64,000 nucleotides of DNA, taken from contig NZ_VOQF01000007.1 of NCBI RefSeq assembly GCF_007994985.1, forward strand, positions 353,977-417,976, written 5' to 3'. The translations under genes were made by a program, and so were the position numbers. Positions within the stretch are counted from its first letter, which is position 1. Every line of letters starts with the position of its first letter. The notes under the pieces were generated by a model. It did no database searches and was not told the origin of the DNA. It worked only from the letters and a program-made list of their open reading frames with translations. This document shows, piece by piece, positions 55,028 through 63,818 of the stretch. The DNA comes from Metabacillus litoralis. GTDB taxonomy: Bacteria; Bacillota; Bacilli; Bacillales; Bacillaceae.

Positions 55028-56014
55028 ATGAAAAAATGGCTGTACTTATTCTTTGTCACACTACTTATTGTTTTACCACTTTCAGCTTGTAATCAAAACA
55101 AAGTTGAAAAAATTAGATTGGCTGAAGTTACCCACTCTATTTTCTATACCCCGTTATATGTAGCTATGGAAGAGGGCTTTTTTGAAGAAGAAGGACTTGA
55201 TGTTGAATTAACAACAACTTGGGGTGGAGATAAAACAATGACAGCTCTACTATCTGATGGAGCAGATATAGCCCTTGTTGGATCTGAAACATCCATATAT
55301 GTTGAAGCACAAGGCTCTAGTGATTCTATTATTAACTTTGCTCAATTAACTCAAACAGATGGTACTTTCCTAGTAAGTCGCGAGAAGATTGACAATTTTG
55401 AATGGGATCAGCTAAAAGGCAGTACATTTTTAGGGCAACGAAAAGGCGGTATGCCGCAAATGGCAGGGGAATTTGTTCTTAAAAAACATAATATAGATCC
55501 ACAAAATGACTTGGAGCTTATTCAAAATGTTGACTTCGCTAACATTCCAAGCGCCTTTGCTTCAGGTACTGGTGATTTTGTTCAGCTTTTTGAACCAACT
55601 GCTAGTATATTCGAAAAGGAAGGAACTGGTCATATTGTCGCTTCATTCGGTACTGAATCCGGTATGATTCCATATACAACATTCATGAGTAAAAACAGCT
55701 TTTTGACTGAAAATGAAGAGTCTGCTAAGAAGTTTACAGCTGCAATCTATAAAGCTCAAAAATGGGTTGAAGAAAAAGAAGTCTCAGAAATCGCTAAAAC
55801 TATTGCTCCTCAGTTCGAAGATACAGAACTAGAACTAATTGAAACAGTTGTAGAGCGTTACAAAGAACAAGGCTCGTTTGCAACTGATCCAATTTTAGAT
55901 GAAGAAGAGTGGAATAACCTACAGAATATCATGGACGAAGCAGGCGAGTTACCAAAGCGAATTGATTATAACACACTTGTTAATACAAATCTTGCAGAAG
56001 AAGTAATCGAGTAG
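55028..56014 (+). CDS. ytlA: ABC importer substrate-binding lipoprotein, NMT1/SsuA-like
   Basis: A 328-residue lipoprotein. The signal peptide ends in LSAC (Cys21). The binding domain belongs to the NMT1/THI5-SsuA group: residues 30-50 read IRLAEVTHSIFYTPLYVAME. Substrates in this group include thiamine precursors, taurine and sulfonates; no riboswitch is seen upstream to choose among them. ATG 55028 follows GGAGG. First gene of an operon with its ATPase and permease. Confidence 0.88.
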   Translation: MKKWLYLFFVTLLIVLPLSACNQNKVEKIRLAEVTHSIFYTPLYVAMEEGFFEEEGLDVELTTTWGGDKTMTALLSDGADIALVGSETSIYVEAQGSSDSIINFAQLTQTDGTFLVSREKIDNFEWDQLKGSTFLGQRKGGMPQMAGEFVLKKHNIDPQNDLELIQNVDFANIPSAFASGTGDFVQLFEPTASIFEKEGTGHIVASFGTESGMIPYTTFMSKNSFLTENEESAKKFTAAIYKAQKWVEEKEVSEIAKTIAPQFEDTELELIETVVERYKEQGSFATDPILDEEEWNNLQNIMDEAGELPKRIDYNTLVNTNLAEEVIE

Positions 56015-56029
56015 TTAGGAGGAACACCT

Positions 56030-56800
56030 ATGTCATTTTTAACAGTTGAAAATATTCATCATGTTTACTTAACAAAAGAATCAGCAACTGTTGCTTTAGA
56101 GGATGTTCATCTTGCCGTCGAGGAAGGTGAGTTTATCTCCTTCCTCGGCCCAAGTGGCTGTGGAAAAACCACTTTATTGTCGATTATAGCAGGTTTAATT
56201 AAACCTATTGAAGGTGTTGTGAAAATAGCTAATAAACAAATTACCAAACCAGACACGATGATCGGCTATATGCTTCAACAAGATTACTTATTTCCTTGGA
56301 AGACAATTGATGAAAACGTAACTCTTGGTCTTAAAATTACTGGACAGAAAAATGCACAAACAACTGCAGCAACAATGCAAATGTTGCAGGATATGGGACT
56401 AGATAATGTGGAAAAACAGTACCCTAGTCAGCTATCTGGTGGAATGAGACAACGAGCTGCTTTAGTAAGAACTCTTGCAACTAATCCTAAGATACTATTA
56501 CTTGATGAACCTTTTTCCGCATTAGATTATCAAACCAAATTAAAGCTAGAGGATTTAGTTGTTCAAACTTTAAAGAAATACAAAAAAACAGCTCTACTTG
56601 TCACACATGATATCGGTGAAGCTATTGCAATGAGTGATCGAATTTTTGTGTTCTCAGCAAGACCAGGTAAAGTAAACAGAACCTATCTTGTACCAAAGGA
56701 AATTAGAGAGCTTTCACCATTTCAAGCAAGACAGCACCCATTATATAACACTCTCTTTCAACAAATATGGAAGGAGGTTGATCAATATGAAACAGAATGA
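56030..56800 (+). CDS. ytlC: ABC importer ATP-binding protein, SsuB/TauB-like
   Basis: A 256-residue ABC ATPase. Walker [10 protein letters not shown] lies near residues 40-48, the Q-loop is [10 protein letters not shown], the signature is LSGGMRQR near 138-145, Walker B is [11 protein letters not shown] and the switch His is in VTHDIGEA. This is the nitrate/sulfonate/taurine group. It starts 15 bp after ytlA and its end overlaps ytlD by 14 bp. Confidence 0.92.
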   Translation: MSFLTVENIHHVYLTKESATVALEDVHLAVEEGEFISFLGPSGCGKTTLLSIIAGLIKPIEGVVKIANKQITKPDTMIGYMLQQDYLFPWKTIDENVTLGLKITGQKNAQTTAATMQMLQDMGLDNVEKQYPSQLSGGMRQRAALVRTLATNPKILLLDEPFSALDYQTKLKLEDLVVQTLKKYKKTALLVTHDIGEAIAMSDRIFVFSARPGKVNRTYLVPKEIRELSPFQARQHPLYNTLFQQIWKEVDQYETE

Positions 56801-57602
56801 AGCCATTGAACTTCTCCATAAGCAATATAAAAGTGGTTTGAAACGAGAAAAAAACTGGGTACTTTTTTACCAGTTTTTAATCTTCATTAGTTTCTTCGGA
56901 TTATGGGAAATTGCCGGCCAAAAATCATGGATTGACCCATTGCTTTTTAGTTCACCATCAAAGATATGGAATCTTTTTATTACAAAAATAAGTGATGGTA
57001 CTCTTTTATCACATATCGGTGTAACACTATTCGAAACCGTATTAGGGTTTATATTAGGCACACTACTAGGAGCAGTACTTGCTGCAATATTGTGGTGGTC
57101 ATTTAGATTATCAAAAATTCTCGATCCATATTTAGTCATTTTAAATGCCATGCCTAAAGTAGCTCTTGGTCCAATACTAATCGTTGCCTTAGGTCCAGGT
57201 TTTGTATCCATAATCGCAATGGGAACAATTATTTCTGTTATCATCACAACCATTGTCGTATTCACCGCATTTAGAGAGGTAGATACCAATTATGTGAAGG
57301 TACTTCATACTTTTGATGCAAAGAAAAATCAAATTTTCAAGGAGGTCATTCTCCCTGCATCATATCCAACAATCGTTTCAACATTAAAAGTTAATGTGGG
57401 TTTGTCTTGGGTAGGCGTAATCGTTGGGGAGTTTCTTGTTTCAGCTAACGGACTTGGATATATGATCATATATGGCTTTCAAGTTTTCAATTTTACATTA
57501 GTACTTCTAAGCTTAATCATAATCGCCTTTTTCGCGACAATCATGTATAAAGGGGTAGAGTTATTAGAAAAAAGACTTATTAAAACAGAAAAAAGAGGCT
57601 AA
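56787..57602 (+). CDS. ytlD: ABC importer permease, SsuC/TauC-like
   Basis: A 271-residue permease with six helices. The EAA-type loop ([25 protein letters not shown]) and the [12 protein letters not shown] segment fit the SsuC/TauC group. The start is ATG 56787 after AAGGAGG inside the end of ytlC; the frame is open upstream but the earlier TTG has no site. It completes the ytlA-C-D importer. Confidence 0.9.
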   Translation: MKQNEAIELLHKQYKSGLKREKNWVLFYQFLIFISFFGLWEIAGQKSWIDPLLFSSPSKIWNLFITKISDGTLLSHIGVTLFETVLGFILGTLLGAVLAAILWWSFRLSKILDPYLVILNAMPKVALGPILIVALGPGFVSIIAMGTIISVIITTIVVFTAFREVDTNYVKVLHTFDAKKNQIFKEVILPASYPTIVSTLKVNVGLSWVGVIVGEFLVSANGLGYMIIYGFQVFNFTLVLLSLIIIAFFATIMYKGVELLEKRLIKTEKRG

Positions 57603-57655
57603 CACCACATACCCTCTGATCATGAGGGTATTCTGGTGCTGCCTCTTTTATTTAA
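57592..57655. terminator. Bidirectional terminator between ytlD and ytkD
   Basis: AGAGGC-ACACCA-ATACCCTC and GAGGGTAT-TGGTG-TGCCTCT form a long interrupted stem around TGATCAT, with T tracts in both directions. It separates two convergent genes. Confidence 0.92.
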
Positions 57656-58124
57656 TATTCCATCTTTTGTTAATTTCTAATAAGCTGTGGTGTAAAACAT
57701 CATCTTTCATGATAAAGCTATATTTTTTATCGTATTTGATGTTTTTAGGAATTTTCTCGAGAAGAATGGGACCGAATGTTTCAAAATATTGTTGCTGTTT
57801 TTCAAGGATTTCAATCGTTGCAAAATAAATATTTTTAACAATTACTTTTTCCTTACCTTGAACCTTATACTGTCCAAGATAAGTTAAATTCTTAACAATC
57901 CCACCTGTTTCTTCTTTTACTTCTCTAATTGCTGCTTCATCGGCCGTTTCATCCTTCTCAACCTTACCACCAGGAAACTCATAGCCTCGGTCAGAATGCT
58001 CTGTTAATAACCATTGATTCTCATATCGACAAACAACCCAAACATGCTTAGGATCACTTGAAAATGGATAGCTTTCAAATGATAAGGTAACTTCATTGTG
58101 ATAATAATCAGTAAATCGGTACAT
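57648..58124 (-). CDS. ytkD: Nudix hydrolase YtkD
   Basis: A 158-residue Nudix hydrolase. The Nudix box begins GGKVEKDETADEAAIREV and continues KEETGG at about residues 55-78, complete with the REUxEE core. B. subtilis YtkD hydrolyses 8-oxo-dGTP and similar oxidised nucleotides and is linked to RNA pyrophosphohydrolase activity. ATG 58124 follows AGGGATTA. Neighbours and orientation match the B. subtilis ytkD-dps region. Confidence 0.9.
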   Translation of the reverse strand: MYRFTDYYHNEVTLSFESYPFSSDPKHVWVVCRYENQWLLTEHSDRGYEFPGGKVEKDETADEAAIREVKEETGGIVKNLTYLGQYKVQGKEKVIVKNIYFATIEILEKQQQYFETFGPILLEKIPKNIKYDKKYSFIMKDDVLHHSLLEINKRWNIK

Positions 58125-58192
58125 AAGTAATCCCTCAATTTTCTTCCTAATCTAATAAAATCTTATCACAATGTTAAAGCTCTGTATAAGGT

Positions 58193-58525
58193 TTATTCTT
58201 GTTCGTCTATTCTTGAGATCAATCCTTGTGTTCGGATATGGTTTTTGGCTTCTTCATCTCCAAGCTCATAAATCATTCGATAAATTTGCTTGTTCGTGTC
58301 ATCTATTGCATCATTTTCACGATCATAATGGTATTGAATATAGGGTGTATGTGATCTAAGGAAACCTTGTATATCTGAAGAATATACTTGATCAAAATAT
58401 TCTCTTAATGTAATAATCTCATCATCTGATGCTTCTATTTTAAAATGCCATGGTGATGCAGTACTTAATTGAGATATTTCACCACTACCAACATTTATAT
58501 AGTATGTTTTTTTTCCATTATCCAT
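58193..58525 (-). CDS. Conserved hypothetical protein
   Basis: A 110-residue soluble acidic protein beginning MDNGKKTYYINVGSGEIS. No motif that I recognise beyond a generic DIQGFLRSHTPYIQYHYD segment. No signal peptide or membrane helix. ATG 58525 follows AAGGAG. It lies between ytkD and a divergent small gene. A hydrolase name is sometimes attached to homologues, but no catalytic residues are visible. Confidence 0.7.
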   Translation of the reverse strand: MDNGKKTYYINVGSGEISQLSTASPWHFKIEASDDEIITLREYFDQVYSSDIQGFLRSHTPYIQYHYDRENDAIDDTNKQIYRMIYELGDEEAKNHIRTQGLISRIDEQE

Positions 58526-58676
58526 AAAAGACAGCTCCTTCTCTTCATCTTTTTTTAGCGTTTGCCTATATTATTAGGTTTATGCGCCAAGTTATAATGG
58601 AATATTTCGTGAGATCTTTGTAAAAAATATAGTAATAAAGCGGGAAGTTAACAGATGATTACCGGGAGGATAAAAG

Positions 58677-58892
58677 GTGGAAAAAAATCAGTTTATTAAC
58701 GATGATTTAAGTAGATTTCGAGCTGATGAAGAAGATGTTTTTGCATATGTACAATCTATATTGCACCAAACAAATAAAGAACAAATTCTTGAATGGATAC
58801 AAAGTATGTCAACTCAGGAATTACAAGAAATAATTGCACCGTATATTTCTGATAAAATAACTAAAGAGATTGCTGAAAAAGAGCTTTCGTAA
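58677..58892 (+). CDS. Small conserved protein
   Basis: A 71-residue helical acidic protein started by GTG 58677, six bases after GGGAGGA. It contains FAYVQSILHQTNKEQILEWI and ELQEIIAPYISDKITKEIAE. No membrane segment. No function known. It is monocistronic and ends about 70 bp before the dps terminator on the opposite strand. Confidence 0.7.
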   Translation: MEKNQFINDDLSRFRADEEDVFAYVQSILHQTNKEQILEWIQSMSTQELQEIIAPYISDKITKEIAEKELS

Positions 58893-58960
58893 TAAAAATA
58901 ACCATTACTAACAGAGCATTTAACTAGCACCAATTATTATGTGAAAAACTTTACATAATA

Positions 58961-58996
58961 AAACCGAGTGAAGGTTGTGCTTCACCCGGTTTTTTA
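58961..58996. terminator. Bidirectional terminator between the 58677 gene and dps
   Basis: AAACCGAGTGAAG-GTTGTG-CTTCACCCGGTTTTTT, a 13-bp stem with one mismatch and T/A tracts on both sides. Confidence 0.9.
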
Positions 58997-59003
58997 TGAA
59001 AAC

Positions 59004-59444
59004 TTATTTTCCTAAGAAAGATTTTAACATCCAGTTATGCTTCTCTAGACTTTGGTGGATAGCTAATAACATATCACCAGTTGTTTCGTCGCCAACTTCT
59101 GCTGCTAGATCCATACCTTCCTTGAGCTCGTCTGCTACCTTGCTAAAGTCATCAAATACATTCTTAACCATTTGCTCGGCAGTTTCATTACCTTCAGCTT
59201 CATTAATTGACGTTAATTCTAAACACTCCTTCATTGTAGCAACCGGTTTGCCTTCAAGTGCTAGTAAACGTTCAGCTAGTTCATCGATATGAACATTTGC
59301 TTCATTGTAAAACTCTTCGAACTTTTCATGTAGCGTGAAGAAGTTCTTTCCTTTTACAAACCAATGGTAATTATGTAGTTTTACATAAAGCACAGTCCAG
59401 TTAGCAACCTGCTTATTTACTGTTGCAATTAATTTTTCTGACAT
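59004..59444 (-). CDS. dps: Dps-family DNA-binding ferritin-like protein
   Basis: A 146-residue Dps/ferritin-like protein. The inter-subunit ferroxidase residues are in HNYHWFVKG near residue 26-34 and in [18 protein letters not shown] near 45-62. It forms dodecamers that oxidise and store iron and protect DNA. The sigma-B promoter upstream supports a general stress role. ATG follows GGGAGG. Confidence 0.95.
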   Translation of the reverse strand: MSEKLIATVNKQVANWTVLYVKLHNYHWFVKGKNFFTLHEKFEEFYNEANVHIDELAERLLALEGKPVATMKECLELTSINEAEGNETAEQMVKNVFDDFSKVADELKEGMDLAAEVGDETTGDMLLAIHQSLEKHNWMLKSFLGK

Positions 59445-59475
59445 ATTAAATTCCTCCCTTGTCTTCTACTTATCT

Positions 59476-59501
59476 TTACCCAGTATAGTTTGTGACAAAA
59501 C
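59476..59501 (-). promoter_or_regulatory. Sigma-B promoter of dps
   Basis: GTTTTG (59501-59496), 14 bp, GGGTAA (59481-59476) on the minus strand, one or two mismatches from the sigma-B consensus GTTTAA/GGGTAT. B. subtilis dps is under sigma-B control. Confidence 0.8.
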
Positions 59502-59632
59502 ATGATATTTTATTGCATAACTTTTTAAACCGAGATCATTTTACTCATGTTAAGATATATAATAGAAGAATTAGTATTTTAAAAAGGTGAATTCAATATC
59601 AGTTAAAATTTCAATACAACGGGAGGTTTAAC

Positions 59633-59815
59633 GTGAAGGTAGTTTTTATTATATCGATTATTATTGTATTTGTTGTTCTAATCTTGAGTGTTCTTACAAC
59701 AAGTAAAGCATATCAATATAAACATACAGTTGATCCTGTTAATAAACCTAAAGAAAAATCTAATGAGTTAGATTCGTCTGATGATGAGCGATTGGAACAA
59801 AGAGACAAGGAATGA
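59633..59815 (+). CDS. ytzI: YtzI-like small membrane protein
   Basis: A 60-residue protein with one N-terminal helix (VFIISIIIVFVVLILSVL) and a charged tail. The TTSKAYQYKHTVDP segment matches B. subtilis YtzI, found at the same locus beside dps. Function unknown. GTG start 59633 follows GGGAGG. Confidence 0.78.
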   Translation: MKVVFIISIIIVFVVLILSVLTTSKAYQYKHTVDPVNKPKEKSNELDSSDDERLEQRDKE

Positions 59816-59962
59816 CTATTTGGGGGATTCTGTTTAGAGGTGTAAACAACCCTAATGCGTATTGTTATTTCTGATTGAAAAATCTAAAAAAATACACATA
59901 AAATTATGCTGAATTTTTTTAGTAATCAACAGCATTTTATGGGATTCTTCACTTCTATACCA
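59816..59962. other. Short non-coding stretch after ytzI
   Basis: AT-rich, no ORF with a ribosome site and no terminator hairpin. It continues into the class III palindrome. Confidence 0.35.
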
Positions 59963-60175
59963 AGTCTTGTGATGGTTGATTTCCACTACAGGTTGCTCGC
60001 TTTCCGCGGGAAAAATATTAAAAAGCCAAACTACCGGCTTTTCAATAAACGATTTTTCCTTGGGGCGGGCGGTGAGCTTCCTCGGCGCAAGCGCCTGTGG
60101 GATCTCACCTGTCCCGCTGCTCCCGCAGGAGTCTCGCACCTTCCGCTCCAATCAACCTTAAATAGTTTTGTTCAA
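59963..60175. repeat. Class III palindromic repeat, copy 2, with hairpin insertion
   Basis: The reverse complement of the copy at 53444-53606, nearly identical in flanks (GGTTGATTTCC...CCAATCAACCTTAAATA). In one arm, between CCGCGGG and GCGGGCGG, about 53 nt are inserted (60011-60063). The inserted piece is itself an inverted repeat, AAAAAT...AAAAGCC...GGCTTTT...ATTTTT. Confidence 0.9.
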
Positions 60176-60481
60176 TTATTTTTTAAAAACAACAAACTTT
60201 TATAAAAACCTTTAAATTATATAAAGCTCTACTAATTCGTTTATTGCTGCAATTCAATTTTAAAATCCACTTATGAAAGTTTAATTTGGTTTTTCAGTTC
60301 CCATTACCAGTTATTTACCTCCAACTAAAACCTACCCTTTAGGTTAATTAAGTTTGATTTCGATATCCTAATCCCATACCATTACCTACAATTTTCATTT
60401 AGTATCCGCTTTTTCAAGAAAGCGTCTAATAATTCCACTAAGTATTTTAAAAGATACCCATACTATGTATTCCCAATAATA
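60176..60481. other. AT-rich intergenic stretch
   Basis: About 300 bp with no ORF bearing a ribosome site and no recognisable structure. Nothing else seen. Confidence 0.4.
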
Positions 60482-60524
60482 AATAATAGCGTGAACTCTT
60501 ATATGAATTCACGCTATTATTTCA
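60482..60524 (-). terminator. Terminator of the ycgQ-like gene
   Basis: AATAATAGCGTGAATTC and GAGTTCACGCTATTATT pair with one or two mismatches around ATATAA. TATTATT follows on the minus strand. Its arm resembles the terminator at 40413. Confidence 0.7.
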
Positions 60525-60599
60525 TTGTTATATACTTTCGTACAATTATAATAATCTAACAATAGAAAACACCAAAAATTAAGGGGAAACTACTTTACT

Positions 60600-61565
60600 T
60601 TAGTAAGATTCATAAACATATGGGGTTTTTGGTTGTTCTACCGCTTCAATGGATGATACTGATATAGATGGAAGCATCCAGTCTTGATAAGCTACTGTTG
60701 ATAATGTGCCCTTTAATTTTACCCATTGATCATCGCCATATTGTTTTGCATCAGGAAGTGTTGCAAGAGTTCCAAATACAGAAGCATCTGCTACACAACA
60801 GGATAATCCAAATCTTGCAATAACAAATTGATCTTCTTCAAAATCTTCTTCCCTAAAGATAAAACCTGTTAGTTCAACAGTTTTCCCTGAAAAAGCATCA
60901 GGATCTTCATCTAGTATTGTTGTCATCGCTATATAATTTTCCTCTGTAAAAACGATCGTATCCGCCTTTAGCATCTCTGCTTTTAATTGAGCATAAAATT
61001 CCTCAGGCTGTTCTTGGATTTCAAATCCCTCTGGATGCTCTAAAGGCACATCTGGAACATTTGATGATTGTGCAACCTTATCACCAACACTCTCTTCAAG
61101 TTCCTCCATATATGCTTCAGGATCCTGTAAATATTCATCAGCTTCACTTGTTTCATCTTCGTTTTTATTTATCTTTTCCTCATTTACAGCCAAAGATTTA
61201 AATCCTCTTTTAGCTACAACAGAGCTATCTAAAACAACTTCTGGAAACAGAAAGCCGGTTATAATCGGGATAACAAATAGCGAATAAACGGCAATTGATT
61301 TTAATGGAGAACCTCCACTTGTATGGTCAACACCACAATCACAATATAGCTCTTCTCTTTTCTTTGATCCACTTCTCCAAATTTGAATTATACCTAGTAA
61401 TAAAAATACGACAATCGCAAAATAAATAAAAGGCATCATCTTCGGAGCAATAAAATGTAACATATCTCCTGTAACAACTAACTTAGTCATTAACAAGGTA
61501 AAACCAATTAAAATAATTCCTCTTATATAAATATGAAATCGATAGTGGCTATTTTGGTTTTCCAT
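60600..61565 (-). CDS. ycgQ: TIGR03943-family protein (YcgQ-like)
   Basis: A 321-residue protein with two N-terminal helices, a CDCGVDHTSGG metal-binding-like segment near residue 75, a third helix, and a C-terminal soluble domain of about 190 residues with LTGFIFREEDFEEDQFVI and RFGLSCCVADASVFG. It matches B. subtilis YcgQ. The start is ATG 61565 after GGAGG; the longer open frame overlaps the permease gene and has no site. It is encoded 16 bp after its permease partner. Confidence 0.88.
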   Translation of the reverse strand: MENQNSHYRFHIYIRGIILIGFTLLMTKLVVTGDMLHFIAPKMMPFIYFAIVVFLLLGIIQIWRSGSKKREELYCDCGVDHTSGGSPLKSIAVYSLFVIPIITGFLFPEVVLDSSVVAKRGFKSLAVNEEKINKNEDETSEADEYLQDPEAYMEELEESVGDKVAQSSNVPDVPLEHPEGFEIQEQPEEFYAQLKAEMLKADTIVFTEENYIAMTTILDEDPDAFSGKTVELTGFIFREEDFEEDQFVIARFGLSCCVADASVFGTLATLPDAKQYGDDQWVKLKGTLSTVAYQDWMLPSISVSSIEAVEQPKTPYVYESY

Positions 61566-61581
61566 TTTATCTAACCTCCGA

Positions 61582-62589
61582 TCACAATAAGAATTGTTGA
61601 AAAACAACAATGCTTCCATATACCACAATAGTAACAACGACCATAAATATCACAACAAATCTTGCTTTAAAAAATGCGAAAAGCATGATTGTATTTTTTA
61701 AATCAAGCATAGGTCCATAAACTAAAAATGCTAATAGTGAACCTGTTGTAAAAGAACTCCCAAATGAAGCAGCAACAAAAGCATCTGCTTCTGAGCATAA
61801 AGATAAAATATATCCAAATGCCATCATAACAGCTGGTGATAAAAAGTCATTTGAACCAATTTCCGTTAAAAGTGTACGATCTAAAAATGTTTGAAAAAGG
61901 CTAGCAATAAATGCCCCAATAATTAGAAATTTTCCCATTTCAAAAAATTCATCACTGGCATGGAAAATAGTTGATTTTATCTTTCCTACTTTTTCTTTTC
62001 CATCATCTATTGTTGTGCTGACTAAATCTTCTTTTGTCCACTTTAACTGATCTTGTTGTTTTCTAAAAATGAGGTAAATAATAAAGCCTATCACGATCGA
62101 AAGAATAAAAGCTAGTCCCATTCTTGAATATGCCATATAATGTTGTGAGCCAAATGCATAATAGGTGGATGCAAACACAACAGGATTTAAAATTGGTGCT
62201 CCTACTAGAAAAACAACTCCTAAATGTAATGGCATCCCTTTTTTCATTAATCGTCTTACAATTGGTACAATTGCACATTCACAAATCGGGAATAACGCTC
62301 CAAGAAGAGCAGCCGGCAAAATCGCAACAATTGCATTCTTTGGTAAGGTACGTTTAATGAAGTCTTCTGAAACGAAAGTTTGAATGAGAGCTGAAACAAA
62401 TACTCCCAATATAATAAACGGTATAGCTTCTAGTAAAATACTCAAAAACATTGTATTAACAGTCAATAATTCAGAAGGAATACTTAACGATATTTCCTGA
62501 AAATCAACAAACAAAAACAAATAGAAAAACAATCCTAGTAAACCTAGTCCAATAAACTCTCTTAAAAAGGGTGATACAGATTTATTCAT
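61582..62589 (-). CDS. ycgR: DUF318/UPF0718 permease (YcgR-like)
   Basis: A 335-residue polytopic protein with about eight helices. Family motifs GALFPICECAIVPIVRRLMKKGMP and FLVGAPILNPVVFAST are present; the conserved Cys in CECAIVP is intact. The family is a permease group linked to arsenite or metal handling in various genomes. It always pairs with a YcgQ-type protein. Encoded divergently from folE2. Confidence 0.88.
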   Translation of the reverse strand: MNKSVSPFLREFIGLGLLGLFFYLFLFVDFQEISLSIPSELLTVNTMFLSILLEAIPFIILGVFVSALIQTFVSEDFIKRTLPKNAIVAILPAALLGALFPICECAIVPIVRRLMKKGMPLHLGVVFLVGAPILNPVVFASTYYAFGSQHYMAYSRMGLAFILSIVIGFIIYLIFRKQQDQLKWTKEDLVSTTIDDGKEKVGKIKSTIFHASDEFFEMGKFLIIGAFIASLFQTFLDRTLLTEIGSNDFLSPAVMMAFGYILSLCSEADAFVAASFGSSFTTGSLLAFLVYGPMLDLKNTIMLFAFFKARFVVIFMVVVTIVVYGSIVVFQQFLL

Positions 62590-62641
62590 CTATTTTTCTC
62601 CTAACTTTTTAATTCATCTCGTACTATATCATACTTATTTA

Positions 62642-62651
62642 ATTACGAGAT
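62642..62651. promoter_or_regulatory. Possible Zur half-site between ycgR and folE2
   Basis: ATTACGAGAT matches one half of the Zur palindrome (ATTACGATTT) in 8 of 10 positions, but the other half is not conserved. Zur control is known for B. subtilis folE2, so the site is noted at low confidence. Confidence 0.2.
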
Positions 62652-62778
62652 TATGACTATCATTTTTAAAACTGTTTTTCTGATACAATTCAATTTTTCA
62701 ACACAATTTTACCAACATCTACAAATATCAACACATTGGAAAGAGATAATCGTTGAAGTTTTCTATCATATTAAAGTA

Positions 62779-62796
62779 TACTCTCAATATCGAGTA
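62779..62796. promoter_or_regulatory. Inverted repeat just upstream of folE2
   Basis: TACTC-TCAATATC-GAGTA lies 18 bp before the folE2 start, close to or overlapping the ribosome-site region. It may be an operator; no regulator is assigned. Confidence 0.35.
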
Positions 62797-62813
62797 AGTG
62801 AAGGGAGAACATT

Positions 62814-63716
62814 ATGACAAGAAAGATAAACTTGCCACCAAAAAAAGAACGTCATCTTCTATTTGGTTCAGTTGAGCCGGGCGAAAAATTAAAGCCTACT
62901 GAAAAAGACCAAATGCCAGATTTACAAAACTCTAAAAAGGATTTCCTTTTTACTATAGATTCAGTAGGAATTAGCAATGTTAAGCACCCTATCATTATAG
63001 AATCTGATTTAAATCCAACACAACAAACTACTATTGCTACTTTCAAAATGACTAGTAAAATCTCTCATGATTCAAAGGGTACGAATATGAGTAGATTCAC
63101 TGAACAGCTTGAACAGTATCGTCAAAATGGTGGATTTGTCCTCTCTATAAAAAATCTATACGATTTCACAAAAGAGCTTGCAGAACGTCTAAAACAAAAA
63201 GACGCAAGTATCGAAGTCACATTTCCATGGTTTTACGAAAGAAAAGGACCAAGCTCAGGGTTAGTTGGATTAAATCATGCAGAAGCAACAATTGCTGTAA
63301 CGTATGATGAGGCAGTTGGTTATACAACAACAGCTTCATTAACATGTGCGGTTACAACTCTCTGTCCATGTTCAAAGGAAATTAGTGAATATAGTGCACA
63401 TAATCAGCGTGGCTATATTACAATGGATGTCGAGTTCACAGAAGACTATCATGAAGAGTTAGATTGGAAAGCAGCTCTATTAGAAGCAGCTGAAACAAAT
63501 GCTAGTGCTATGATTCATCCAGTCCTAAAACGTCCAGATGAAAAAATGGTTACAGAAACTGCTTATGAAAACCCCCGTTTCGTTGAGGATATGGTAAGAC
63601 TAGTAGCTGCAGATTTATATGAACTTTCATTCATCCAGGCCTTTACTGTTCATTGCCGTAACGAAGAATCGATTCATTTACACGATGCAATTGCTAGTTT
63701 AAGTTATCGTAAATAA
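62814..63716 (+). CDS. folE2: GTP cyclohydrolase IB (zinc-independent)
   Basis: A 300-residue GTP cyclohydrolase of the FolE2 family, making dihydroneopterin triphosphate for folate or queuosine. The metal-site Cys is in TLCPCSKEIS near residue 184, followed by AHNQRGY; FPWFYERKGPSSGLVG is another family motif. Unlike FolE it can use Mn or Fe in place of Zn. In B. subtilis it is induced on zinc limitation (Zur). ATG follows AGGGAG. Confidence 0.95.
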   Translation: MTRKINLPPKKERHLLFGSVEPGEKLKPTEKDQMPDLQNSKKDFLFTIDSVGISNVKHPIIIESDLNPTQQTTIATFKMTSKISHDSKGTNMSRFTEQLEQYRQNGGFVLSIKNLYDFTKELAERLKQKDASIEVTFPWFYERKGPSSGLVGLNHAEATIAVTYDEAVGYTTTASLTCAVTTLCPCSKEISEYSAHNQRGYITMDVEFTEDYHEELDWKAALLEAAETNASAMIHPVLKRPDEKMVTETAYENPRFVEDMVRLVAADLYELSFIQAFTVHCRNEESIHLHDAIASLSYRK

Positions 63717-63731
63717 GGAATTAATTAATAG

Positions 63732-63772
63732 AAGCTCCAAATCACATCATGATTTGGAGCTTTTTATTTTTG
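63732..63772 (+). terminator. Terminator of folE2
   Basis: AAGCTCCAAATC-ACATCAT-GATTTGGAGCTTTTT, a stem of about 11 bp with a good T tract. Confidence 0.92.
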
Positions 63773-63818
63773 GGTTGTAAAACTAGTAGGTTCGCTCCCT
63801 TGAAATTTGTCGAAGATT

